Assembly (NCBI GenBank): GCA_030667035.1
Contig: DAOUWQ010000073.1
Span: 1 to 6,889 of the forward strand
Length of the DNA stretch: 6,889 nucleotides
Reading direction: 5' to 3'
From: Candidatus Heimdallarchaeota archaeon
GTDB lineage: Archaea; Asgardarchaeota; Heimdallarchaeia; JABLTI01
In this document: positions 1-6,079 of the stretch, piece by piece
Layout of the letters: every line of letters begins with the position of its first letter
Position numbering within the stretch: the stretch's first letter is position 1
Program-made: the position numbers and the translations under genes
Notes under the pieces: model-generated
What the model was told of the DNA's origin: nothing
Database searches by the model: none
The model's input: the letters and a program-made list of their open reading frames with translations, nothing else

Positions 1-1279
1 CAAATTTTCTTCCCTCCGCACCAATTTGCTTCAAAGCTGGTGAAGATCTTCCTGACTGTGGTATGAAATTATGTGCTTCCTCAATCACCATTAGTACTGC
101 ACAAGGTAATTTTGACTGTGTATCTTCATTTCTTGCTTTCGCTCTTCCGGCAGCAAATATTTTCCTAGCTAGTAAATCAACTATTGTTTGTTGGGTTCTA
201 GTTCCAAGCCCAGACAGTGTGATTATACTAATTTGATTTGGTTTTATTAATGAAGGACCGCTTGCATTATAAATCGGTAATTCCGAGCTTTTAGTTAAGA
301 CGTCTTTTGCAGGAGCTAAATCTATTCTGGAGAATAAACCGTATTTGGAGTTCTCGAGACGATTTGCTTCTTTATTCTCTTTACTGGCTCGCAGAGCTTC
401 AATAATCGCATTTATTTCTTCCTTTAAATCATCTAAATCCCAATCACGATTATTTTGCTGTAATTGCCAATAAGCTCGGCTAAATAGATCTCTTTGAATG
501 GTTGCTTTTTCAGGAATCTCTAAGATGGCAAGTAATTCACTATGTCTAAAATTTCTTAATTTGAAAGCTATTCTTTGTCTACCTACTGTTCTTTTTGCAG
601 AAAAAACAACTACATCACCATCAATTTTTTTATTCTTAGCAAATGGAACATAATCTTCATGAGGATCGACAATTACAATAGACCCATCTAATTCATTGAT
701 TATTCTCGAGACAATAATTGCTACACTGTAAGATTTGCCTGCACCAGTGATAGCTAAAACAGCAAAGTGTTTTGAAACCAATTCATCAACATTCAATTTT
801 ACTGGTACTTCAGAATGAGATCGAAGGTGCCCAACAGTAATGTGACCATTACCAAATATTTTAGCTAGAATCTCAGGAGGTGCACGATAAACTTTAGCAC
901 CGGGATAAGGTGGAAAGCGTGGAGAGATAATTCTACCATATTTTTCCTCTAAGTATCCAAGAATTCTTGCAGACGCTCCTAAACGTTCACCATCTTCAAT
1001 TCTTCCTAATAGAAGGAGTTTATCAATAGATTCTGGTGATTTGATTAGACTTTCAATTAAATTCTCGTTTGAGAGAGCAATTTTGGAAATCATTGCAATA
1101 ACTGGTTCAGGAATAATTTCTTTTTGATAATCAATAACTACAAATTCGCCCATTTCAAGAGGTGCGCTGCGAGCTATTTTTGGATCAACTACAAGAGCAA
1201 CCTCACTTGGAGTGGACACACCAACAATAGTGGCAACGGGTTTGTTATTATTACCTCGAGATGAATTTGATTTGGACAC
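1..1279 (-). CDS. herA: HerA-like HAS-barrel / FtsK-type P-loop ATPase, C-terminus cut by window edge
   Basis: The first 426 residues of a hexameric DNA-translocase type ATPase are present; the C-terminus lies beyond the left edge. Residues 13-70 (from KPVATIVGVSTP) read as the HAS barrel of HerA proteins. A linker with the family-typical PPYPG stretch (123-127) follows. The P-loop is ITGAGKS (177-183, Lys182), the DPHEDY motif is at 205-210, and Walker B is VLMVIEEAH (395-403, Glu400/Glu401), followed by the EGRKF signature at the edge. The GTG at 1279 is preferred because the HAS barrel begins soon after it. The frame is open up to the previous gene's stop, so TTG at 1348 (23 extra residues) is an alternative. 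HerA normally works with the nuclease NurA in DNA end resection; no nurA is visible, but the downstream side is outside the window. The upstream neighbour is a small two-helix membrane protein, which leaves open a CedB/VirB4-like role. The family call is secure; the exact role is not. Confidence 0.88.
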   Translation of the reverse strand, partial: MSKSNSSRGNNNKPVATIVGVSTPSEVALVVDPKIARSAPLEMGEFVVIDYQKEIIPEPVIAMISKIALSNENLIESLIKSPESIDKLLLLGRIEDGERLGASARILGYLEEKYGRIISPRFPPYPGAKVYRAPPEILAKIFGNGHITVGHLRSHSEVPVKLNVDELVSKHFAVLAITGAGKSYSVAIIVSRIINELDGSIVIVDPHEDYVPFAKNKKIDGDVVVFSAKRTVGRQRIAFKLRNFRHSELLAILEIPEKATIQRDLFSRAYWQLQQNNRDWDLDDLKEEINAIIEALRASKENKEANRLENSKYGLFSRIDLAPAKDVLTKSSELPIYNASGPSLIKPNQISIITLSGLGTRTQQTIVDLLARKIFAAGRAKARNEDTQSKLPCAVLMVIEEAHNFIPQSGRSSPALKQIGAEGRKF

Positions 1280-1315
1280 TTTAGTAACACTCTCTTCTGT
1301 TCTAAATGATGGCAG

Positions 1316-1324
1316 TATATATAT
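1316..1324 (-). promoter_or_regulatory. TATA-like box ahead of herA-like gene (candidate)
   Basis: An alternating TA run of nine bases lies about 37 bases before the preferred GTG start at 1279, in the 78-base gap after the 93-residue gene. It could be an archaeal TATA box giving a transcript with a leader of about 10 to 15 bases. In an AT-rich genome such a run can arise by chance, and if the TTG at 1348 is the true start it would lie inside the coding region. Confidence 0.22.
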
Positions 1325-1357
1325 TCTAATAATCTTTCGTATTATCAATGGCTCTAT

Positions 1358-1639
1358 TTACATGAACGCATAACCAGCTAATATTCCACTACCAGAAATT
1401 AGCGAAATTCCAATTAGAACAATTCCTTTTACAACAGTTTTCTTGCCTCCACGTTCATCCCAACCTGTAGCCCACTTAATTGCCCCAATGATAGCTAAAA
1501 TAACGCCAATAGCAAAACAAATTGCAATCAAAAAGGCAATAGCATTACTAAAAATTGTTTGAAAATGATTCGGAATTTCTTCTAAACTATCCAAAAGATC
1601 ATTTACTTTTCCAAAGTATTGTGGAGCTTGAGTGACCAT
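1358..1639 (-). CDS. small two-helix membrane protein, VirB2/TrbC- or CedA1/TedC-like (putative pilin)
   Basis: A 93-residue protein with an N-terminal amphipathic segment (about 1-30), a hydrophobic helix (about 32-57, rich in Ile, Ala and Gly), a short charged loop GWDERGGKK (59-67), and a second helix (about 68-91) that ends almost at the C-terminus. It has no clear cleavable signal peptide and no catalytic motif. Two glycine-rich helices joined by a short basic/acidic loop is the layout of VirB2/TrbC conjugative pilins and of the archaeal CedA1/TedC subunits of DNA-import pili; that match is by shape, not by alignment. The ATG at 1639 has only a weak GATG ribosome site, and an AATAAA/TTTATT box at 1669-1674 could be a near-leaderless promoter. 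It precedes the HerA-like ATPase by 78 bases on the same strand, so the two probably work together. A HerA membrane partner unrelated to pili is the main alternative. Confidence 0.75.
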   Translation of the reverse strand: MVTQAPQYFGKVNDLLDSLEEIPNHFQTIFSNAIAFLIAICFAIGVILAIIGAIKWATGWDERGGKKTVVKGIVLIGISLISGSGILAGYAFM

Positions 1640-1699
1640 GTTTCATCAAAAAGAAATAGAGATTTACAAATAAAAACCCCTAAACTTTACCTTTGATAG

Positions 1700-2830
1700 C
1701 TATAGCCCATGTTTTACAAACGTACCTAACAGTGCTAATCCTACTGTAGAAATTGTAATTATTACACCTGTTGATGTCGCAAGTTGCCAATTCTTCATTT
1801 TTTCTGTTTTAGAAGTTTGAATAATATAAAATGTATAAATCCATACGGCATACTGTATTAGAAATACCCAATAAAGAGAATTAAATCCTACAAATGCCAA
1901 GAAGATACTTTTGTAAATATCATAATCCCTGATATACGATATTATAATGAGAAATATCCAAACTGCTACAATAACTATTGTCAAGCAAATACGAATTATA
2001 GAATCAGCAGAAGCTGATGAGAAATGTAAAGAGAGTAATGCAAATAGTAGACCTAAATCATGATCTCTGGTAACATGAACACCTAGAACACCTTGAATAT
2101 ATAAAACTGGATCACTAAGAAATGGTAAACTAAAGAGAGTAATTGTTACAAATAGAACAGCAATTTTTGTAAAAAGGCTGGAAAAATTATGTTCACGAAT
2201 ATCGTTTTTCAGAAAGAATGGTACAAGAATTAATGCTATTGGTTTAGTTAAAACAGCTAATGATAGGAAAATTCCTTCAAGAAAATAGACTTTTTTCTCA
2301 TTGAAAATGCATGCTAGCAAAATGAAAACAAACATTAGTGAATCAAATTTCCCATGCATTGCTCCTGTCATAAGTACCATTGGTGTAATAAACCAAACTG
2401 CTATTGGCATTTTCAATCGCCAAACATTGTTCACTTTTTTCTGAAGTATCATGTATAATAGAATAATCACTTGCAAATCAAACAGTATTAGAAAACCTTT
2501 AGTTACTCCAAAAAACCAAGTTTCAGGAAAAATCAGGAGAATTAAGGAGCTGAAGTACATCCATAGAGGAAAATAGGCATAAAAGTGCTTCATCTCTTCG
2601 ATTTGAAAACTTTCTAGAGTTGTTTGGTATGGATTTTCTCCATTCAAGAATAATTGCGCGGCATCTTTCCAAACAAAAATATCTGTGGAAGTAAAATTCC
2701 ATAGGAAAATTCTAGCAATTATTCCAGCAAGAATAATAATACCAAATACTATCCACGAAGAGTTATTTGGTGTGAAAAATTCTCTAATCTTTACAAATTT
2801 CGATTCTGTGATTAGTCGTTCTTCGTACAA
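1700..2830 (-). CDS. polytopic GT-C glycosyltransferase (GT87/PIG-M-like mannosyltransferase family)
   Basis: A 376-residue integral membrane protein with about nine to ten hydrophobic segments (first at 26-45, last at 352-372). The first extracytoplasmic loop carries TDIFVWKDAA (49-58), with Asp50 in the place of the catalytic acidic residue of GT-C enzymes, then NGENPY (63-68) and an aromatic YAYFPL stretch (84-89). Further on, HGKFDSL (159-165) and LAVLTKP (191-197) are typical of lipid-linked sugar transferases. Such enzymes move a sugar, often mannose, from polyprenyl-phosphate to a glycan, lipid or protein on the outer face of the membrane. Donor and acceptor cannot be read from the sequence. 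There is no ATG before the first helix; the only upstream start is TTG at 2830. A TTAAAATAC box at 2862-2870 is a possible promoter. The next gene downstream begins 60 bases away. Family-level function is likely; the specific acceptor is unknown. Confidence 0.8.
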   Translation of the reverse strand: MYEERLITESKFVKIREFFTPNNSSWIVFGIIILAGIIARIFLWNFTSTDIFVWKDAAQLFLNGENPYQTTLESFQIEEMKHFYAYFPLWMYFSSLILLIFPETWFFGVTKGFLILFDLQVIILLYMILQKKVNNVWRLKMPIAVWFITPMVLMTGAMHGKFDSLMFVFILLACIFNEKKVYFLEGIFLSLAVLTKPIALILVPFFLKNDIREHNFSSLFTKIAVLFVTITLFSLPFLSDPVLYIQGVLGVHVTRDHDLGLLFALLSLHFSSASADSIIRICLTIVIVAVWIFLIIISYIRDYDIYKSIFLAFVGFNSLYWVFLIQYAVWIYTFYIIQTSKTEKMKNWQLATSTGVIITISTVGLALLGTFVKHGL

Positions 2831-2942
2831 TGTATATACCCGAGATAAAGTAAAATCGAGAGTATTTTAACTACTACAAATCAACATTTTTGTTTGCTTA
2901 AACTTAAATTTAAGAATTTTTTCATAAAAATAAAATGATGAG

Positions 2943-2968
2943 AGTAAGATTCATAATAAAATCTTACT
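2943..2968 (-). terminator. hairpin after plsY, terminator-like
   Basis: AGTAAGATT (2943-2951) and AATCTTACT (2960-2968) form a perfect 9-bp stem with an 8-base loop, beginning 43 bases past the plsY stop. On the minus-strand transcript it is followed by a U-rich tract (CATTTTATTTTT, with further U runs). This fits transcript ending between plsY and the glycosyltransferase gene. The stem is AT-rich and the loop large, so it is a weak intrinsic terminator at best; U-tracts alone can end archaeal transcripts. Confidence 0.45.
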
Positions 2969-3011
2969 ATCTTAAGTGTATCACAAAAAGTGGGAAAAAT
3001 GAACTCTTTTT

Positions 3012-3749
3012 CTAAAGTGTTTTTTCTTCCGTTTTTTGAAATCTTTCTGATTTATCACCGAATTTTCTTTCTTCTTTAGCAATTAGCCTTTGTATATTCT
3101 CTCGATGACTCCATAGAACAAATAACCCTGCAACAAGTCCACCAACAGTTAATGGAATACATGTTATTGGCTCTAATCCCATTATGAAATAGGTTTCAAG
3201 AAAGATGAATATTGCCATTATTGGTATTGTGATAACATTAGCTAATGAAGTATACTTTGTTAAAAAGACAATAAGAAACCAAACAACAACCAAAACCGCA
3301 GCTGTAGCTGGCACAAAATTAATGAATACTCCTGCAGTTGTAGCCATTCCTTTTCCACCTTGGAATTTCAGAAATATCGGCCAATTATGTCCTGCTATTG
3401 CCATTAATCCTGCAATTACTATCATAGTTTGTGGTACTGGTTCTGTAAAACCCATAGTATAAACGAATTTTGTTTCGGGTTGAGTAACTATTACAGCATA
3501 ATGAATTATCAAACGAGCTGCCCATGCTACTACACCACCTTTTACTATTATATCAACTACTAGAGTTAAAATTGCGGGTCCGGTACCTAATATTCGATAG
3601 ACATTTGAAAATCCAGTGTTTCCGCTCCCAAAATCTCGAATATCAATTTTTTTCAACAATTTTCCTAAAACAAATCCCGTTGGGAAACTACCAACTAGAT
3701 AGCTTCCAATAATAACCATTAGATATATTGCCCAATCTGGTAGTGCCAT
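3012..3749 (-). CDS. plsY: acyl-phosphate:glycerol-3-phosphate acyltransferase PlsY
   Basis: A 245-residue membrane protein that transfers the acyl group of acyl-phosphate to the sn-1 position of glycerol 3-phosphate, giving lysophosphatidate. The three family motifs are visible: GSGNTGFSNVYR (41-52); GHNWPIFLKFQGGKGMATT (120-138), including the GGKG phosphate loop; and YTSLANV (166-172) followed by SHRENI (214-219), matching the usual RH.ENI end. Hydrophobic segments lie near 7-29, 57-80, 108-122, 140-164, 172-190 and 197-213. It is longer than the usual roughly 200 residues because of a loop at about 86-106 and a charged tail after 222. Motif 1 has Phe-Ser where most members have Ala-Thr. 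The ATG at 3749 follows AGGAAGAAGG. It lies 72 bases after fakB on the same strand, and the FakA/FakB neighbours supply its acyl-phosphate substrate. PlsY is bacterial in origin; in an archaeon it implies ester-lipid capacity or transfer. Confidence 0.95.
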   Translation of the reverse strand: MALPDWAIYLMVIIGSYLVGSFPTGFVLGKLLKKIDIRDFGSGNTGFSNVYRILGTGPAILTLVVDIIVKGGVVAWAARLIIHYAVIVTQPETKFVYTMGFTEPVPQTMIVIAGLMAIAGHNWPIFLKFQGGKGMATTAGVFINFVPATAAVLVVVWFLIVFLTKYTSLANVITIPIMAIFIFLETYFIMGLEPITCIPLTVGGLVAGLFVLWSHRENIQRLIAKEERKFGDKSERFQKTEEKTL

Positions 3750-3821
3750 TTTGCCTTCTTCCTGTTTTATTTTCTTTTTTTTTCCTCTTTATTAAGGATT
3801 ATCGTCTTTCTCATTCTTTGC

Positions 3822-4664
3822 TTATCTTATTAAATAGCTAAAGTAGATTGATCCTGGTCCTAAATGACTTCCAACTACGGGCCCAATCAATTCAATGAAT
3901 TGTGGTATGCATCCAAATTCATTTTCTATCTTCATACTCAAAACTTCTGCTTCATCCGGTATATTTCCATGTGTAAGAGCTATAATCGAATTTCTATCTA
4001 ATCCTTCTTCTTTTAGATATTCGATCATCCATTCTATTGCTTTTTCTCTCCCTTGCACGGTTGTAATACTGGATGTTTCTCCTTCTTGTACAGTTAAAAT
4101 TGGTACCCTATTTAGTAGATTACCTACAAGTCCTCTTGCACGACCTATTCTTCCCCCTTTAACTAAATATTTTAGCGTGCTTGGATAACCAATAACATTT
4201 ACTTTTTCTATAGCATATTCTACTAATCTACAAATTTCTTCTATTTCCATTCCTTGATTAGCTGCCCAAACAGCTTGTAATACAATTAGAGCTAATGATG
4301 CGCCTGTTGTTTTTGCATCATAAATTCTAATATCAATAATTGGTAACATTTTCTTTGCATTTTCTGCTGACTTTATTGTCTCACTCATCAAGCTTGAAAT
4401 ATGGATTGAAATAATTTTTTCAGCTTCATATGCTGCAGCTTCATATGCTTGATAGAAATCTAATGTTGAAGGTGGTGAAGTAGATGGTGTATCCTTTAAA
4501 TGAGGCATTTTCTTATAGAATTCTTCTGAGTTCAAATCTACTCCTGCGGTAAAAACTTCCCCATCCATGAAAACTTTTAATGGAACAACTATTATTCCCA
4601 ATTCTTTTGCCAATGCTTCGGGTAAATCACCAGTGCTGTCTGTTACAATTTTAACTTTTGGCAA
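3822..4664 (-). CDS. fakB: DegV-family fatty-acid-binding protein (FakB)
   Basis: A 280-residue two-domain DegV protein that holds one fatty acid and presents its carboxylate to the FakA kinase. Visible motifs: IVTDSTGDLP at the N-terminus; the STSPPS ligand loop (61-66); SSLMSETIKSA (90-100); STLKYLVKGGRIGRA (162-176); THGN (231-234); and GPVVGSHLGPGS (261-272), with His267 in the place of the carboxylate-binding histidine. The SGTY motif normal at 94-97 reads SETI, an unusual change next to the ligand site. No ATG lies upstream. I chose TTG at 4664 because GAGGT at 4674-4678 stands nine bases before it and the protein then begins right at the conserved strand; TTG at 4688 would add eight residues. 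A TATA-like box lies at 4721-4727. The gene sits between fakA and plsY, which supports a role in fatty-acid activation rather than an unrelated DegV function. Confidence 0.92.
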   Translation of the reverse strand: MPKVKIVTDSTGDLPEALAKELGIIVVPLKVFMDGEVFTAGVDLNSEEFYKKMPHLKDTPSTSPPSTLDFYQAYEAAAYEAEKIISIHISSLMSETIKSAENAKKMLPIIDIRIYDAKTTGASLALIVLQAVWAANQGMEIEEICRLVEYAIEKVNVIGYPSTLKYLVKGGRIGRARGLVGNLLNRVPILTVQEGETSSITTVQGREKAIEWMIEYLKEEGLDRNSIIALTHGNIPDEAEVLSMKIENEFGCIPQFIELIGPVVGSHLGPGSIYFSYLIR

Positions 4665-4720
4665 TTCCTTTTTACCTCTACATTTCAATCTCTTTTAGCA
4701 TTTAATAGAGCTTCGACTAC

Positions 4721-4727
4721 TATAAAA
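4721..4727 (-). promoter_or_regulatory. TATA-box-like promoter element of fakB
   Basis: On the minus strand this reads TTTTATA, preceded by purine-rich AAG resembling a BRE. A start about 25 bases downstream would fall near 4697 and give a leader of about 33 bases that contains the GAGGT ribosome site at 4674-4678. The spacing is good for an archaeal promoter and supports TTG 4664 as the translation start. A bacterial reading is less tidy. Confidence 0.45.
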
Positions 4728-4746
4728 CTTAAGAAAATAAAAGGGT

Positions 4747-4768
4747 TATTTCCTCTATTGAGGAAATA
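4747..4768 (-). terminator. perfect 9-bp hairpin after fakA (terminator or operator)
   Basis: TATTTCCTC (4747-4755) and GAGGAAATA (4760-4768) pair perfectly around a 4-base loop. It begins 35 bases past the fakA stop and on the minus-strand transcript is followed by CCCTTTTATTTTC, so it can act as an intrinsic terminator. It also lies 20 bases upstream of the fakB TATA-like box, where a dyad could be a regulator site. Position supports both readings; the U-rich tail slightly favours the terminator. Confidence 0.5.
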
Positions 4769-4803
4769 GTTCGTTTGATAACTTTTACGAGCAGTTTACA
4801 AAC

Positions 4804-5748
4804 TTATGCTGCTTCTTCTACAAACAAAAATTCTCTATGTTGCTTGGACATATCATCGATTTTTAGTCTTGATATAGCACCGAATTGTTTGCAGTGTTTA
4901 ATTGTGGTTTTTGGATCATTTGTATGAATATGAACTCGTATCATATCAGCATTTTTTGCTACTACAAGTGAACCACCAAATTCAGCTAGCATTTCTCTGG
5001 CATATTCTGCAGTTAAATCTTCAGATTCAATAATGAATTCTGTGCAGAATTGGTATTCGTCATCTACTTCTGTGTCTCGAGCGACTATTTCTACTTCTTC
5101 AGTTAGTTCGCTTGTAACATTAATATCTTCATTTCTGAATACTTTTAACCAGCCTTCCATAATATAAACGAAACCTTGACCTCCAGCATCAACTACACCT
5201 GCTTTTTTAAGTACAGGTAATAGATCAGGAGTTTTTTCAAGAGTTCCTTGTGCAGCTTCGTAAGAAGTGTTTAGCATTTCTATAAAACCAGATCCGTTTT
5301 TAGCGGCTAAATTAGCTGCTTCGGCTGATTTTCGTATTACAGTTAAAATTGTTCCCTCTTGGGGATTTAAAACTGCTTCATATGCTTTTGCTGCGCCATC
5401 AACAAAAGCTTGTGAGAATTCTTCTGGTCCAATGTTCTCAAAATTATTCATCGAATTACTAAATCCACCGAAAAATTGGGATAAAATCACACCTGAATTA
5501 CCAGTTGCGCCCATAAATGATCCTCTAGCAATTAGTGATGCTGTTTCTGCAATTGAACTTGAATCAGTGCCATCTAATTCTTCGATTATTGCTTCTACAG
5601 TGAGGTACATATTTGCACCAGTATCACCATCTGCAACCGGGAAAACATTTATTGCATTGAGATGTCTTCGGTATTTTTTCAGCAGATTCGCGGATGCTCG
5701 CATCATATTTGATAACGTCTCACCAGAGAATAGTTGAAGTGTTGCCAT
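4804..5748 (-). CDS. fakA: DAK2/DhaL-domain fatty acid kinase, FakA-like, short form
   Basis: A 314-residue ATP-dependent kinase of the FakA/YloV type, which phosphorylates the fatty acid held by FakB to give acyl-phosphate. Residues 1-205 form the DhaL-like nucleotide domain: NVFPVADGDTGANM (34-47) holds the Mg-binding aspartates Asp40 and Asp42, GATGNSGVILSQ (80-91) the nucleotide loop, and DAGGQGF (187-193) its end. Residues 230-307 are the FakA middle domain, with CTEF (Cys235), VHIHT (His273, His275) and the DDMSKQH stretch. FakA proteins are usually about 550 residues; here the stop comes right after the middle domain, so the C-terminal domain is absent. No frameshift remnant is visible in the 115 bases that follow. 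The ATG at 5748 is chosen over TTG 5796 because AGGAG (5759-5763) sits ten bases before it and the family sequence starts there. Next gene downstream: fakB. Confidence 0.88.
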   Translation of the reverse strand: MATLQLFSGETLSNMMRASANLLKKYRRHLNAINVFPVADGDTGANMYLTVEAIIEELDGTDSSSIAETASLIARGSFMGATGNSGVILSQFFGGFSNSMNNFENIGPEEFSQAFVDGAAKAYEAVLNPQEGTILTVIRKSAEAANLAAKNGSGFIEMLNTSYEAAQGTLEKTPDLLPVLKKAGVVDAGGQGFVYIMEGWLKVFRNEDINVTSELTEEVEIVARDTEVDDEYQFCTEFIIESEDLTAEYAREMLAEFGGSLVVAKNADMIRVHIHTNDPKTTIKHCKQFGAISRLKIDDMSKQHREFLFVEEAA

Positions 5749-5758
5749 TTTTTTCTGT

Positions 5759-5763
5759 CTCCT
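5759..5763 (-). promoter_or_regulatory. Shine-Dalgarno site deciding the fakA start
   Basis: The minus strand reads AGGAG ten bases before the ATG at 5748. This is the clearest ribosome site in the window and rules against the 16-residue longer reading from TTG at 5796. Confidence 0.7.
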
Positions 5764-5787
5764 GTTTAATTTTGTAGAATATACAAG

Positions 5788-5793
5788 TATAAA
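5788..5793 (-). promoter_or_regulatory. TATA-box-like element of fakA (candidate)
   Basis: TTTATA on the minus strand, 25 to 30 bases before the AGGAG site, places an archaeal-type start just ahead of the ribosome site. The match is short and the region AT-rich, so this is tentative. Confidence 0.35.
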
Positions 5794-5840
5794 CAATTTC
5801 TATGCTTAATTTAACAAGGAGACATTTAAACATTTCTTTT

Positions 5841-5933
5841 ATGACTAAAAAATACTACGAAACGGCGGTCTTTCCAGCGAATATCGCGTACAATCGCACT
5901 ATTTATTCCCTTTTTATGAATGAAAATGTATAA
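5841..5933 (+). CDS. possible 30-codon small ORF (doubtful)
   Basis: An ATG-started frame of 30 codons ending in TAA covers the GC-richer island, encoding a peptide that begins MTKKYYETAVFPANIAYNR. An AAGGAG-like run lies 20 bases before the ATG, too far for a good ribosome site. The peptide has no membrane segment or motif that I recognise. Its overlap with the only GC-rich part of the intergenic region is the sole reason to list it; a small RNA or regulatory element is at least as likely. Confidence 0.12.
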   Translation: MTKKYYETAVFPANIAYNRTIYSLFMNENV

Positions 5934-6079
5934 AATTTTAATAATTCGTTTAAAATATTGCGATTTTCGTATATTAATAAAGAGTATATTATTCAATTTA
6001 GGATTAATTTAATTAGAAATTATGTTTAATTATCAGATTAATTCTATATAAAATAAATATTTATTAGTTATTTCAACCG

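Noticed and set aside
1..1279. Calling a herA-nurA DNA-repair operon
   Set aside because: No nurA, mre11 or rad50 is visible in the window, and the only linked gene is a small membrane protein.
2685..2870. Plus-strand open frame of 61 codons at the glycosyltransferase start
   Set aside because: It overlaps the first membrane helix of the minus-strand gene and has no motif or ribosome site; not supported.
2903..2914. Palindrome CTTAAATTTAAG upstream of the glycosyltransferase
   Set aside because: Low complexity, AT-rich and single copy; no evidence for a specific site.
3205..3712. Two plus-strand open frames opposite plsY
   Set aside because: Antisense shadows of a gene with all PlsY motifs.
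3895..4188. Plus-strand open frame opposite fakB
   Set aside because: Antisense shadow; the minus-strand frame carries all DegV motifs.
5267..5737. Long plus-strand open frame opposite fakA
   Set aside because: It is the antisense shadow of a clear DAK2-domain gene, with no ribosome site and no recognisable protein features.
5749..5796. TTG start giving fakA 16 more residues
   Set aside because: The added stretch would span the TATA-like box and the AGGAG site; the family sequence begins at the ATG at 5748.
6001..6043. Loose 17-base spacing of TTTAATTA/ATTAATT words
   Set aside because: Only short AT words repeat while the sequence between them does not; consistent with composition, and not a CRISPR or iteron array.
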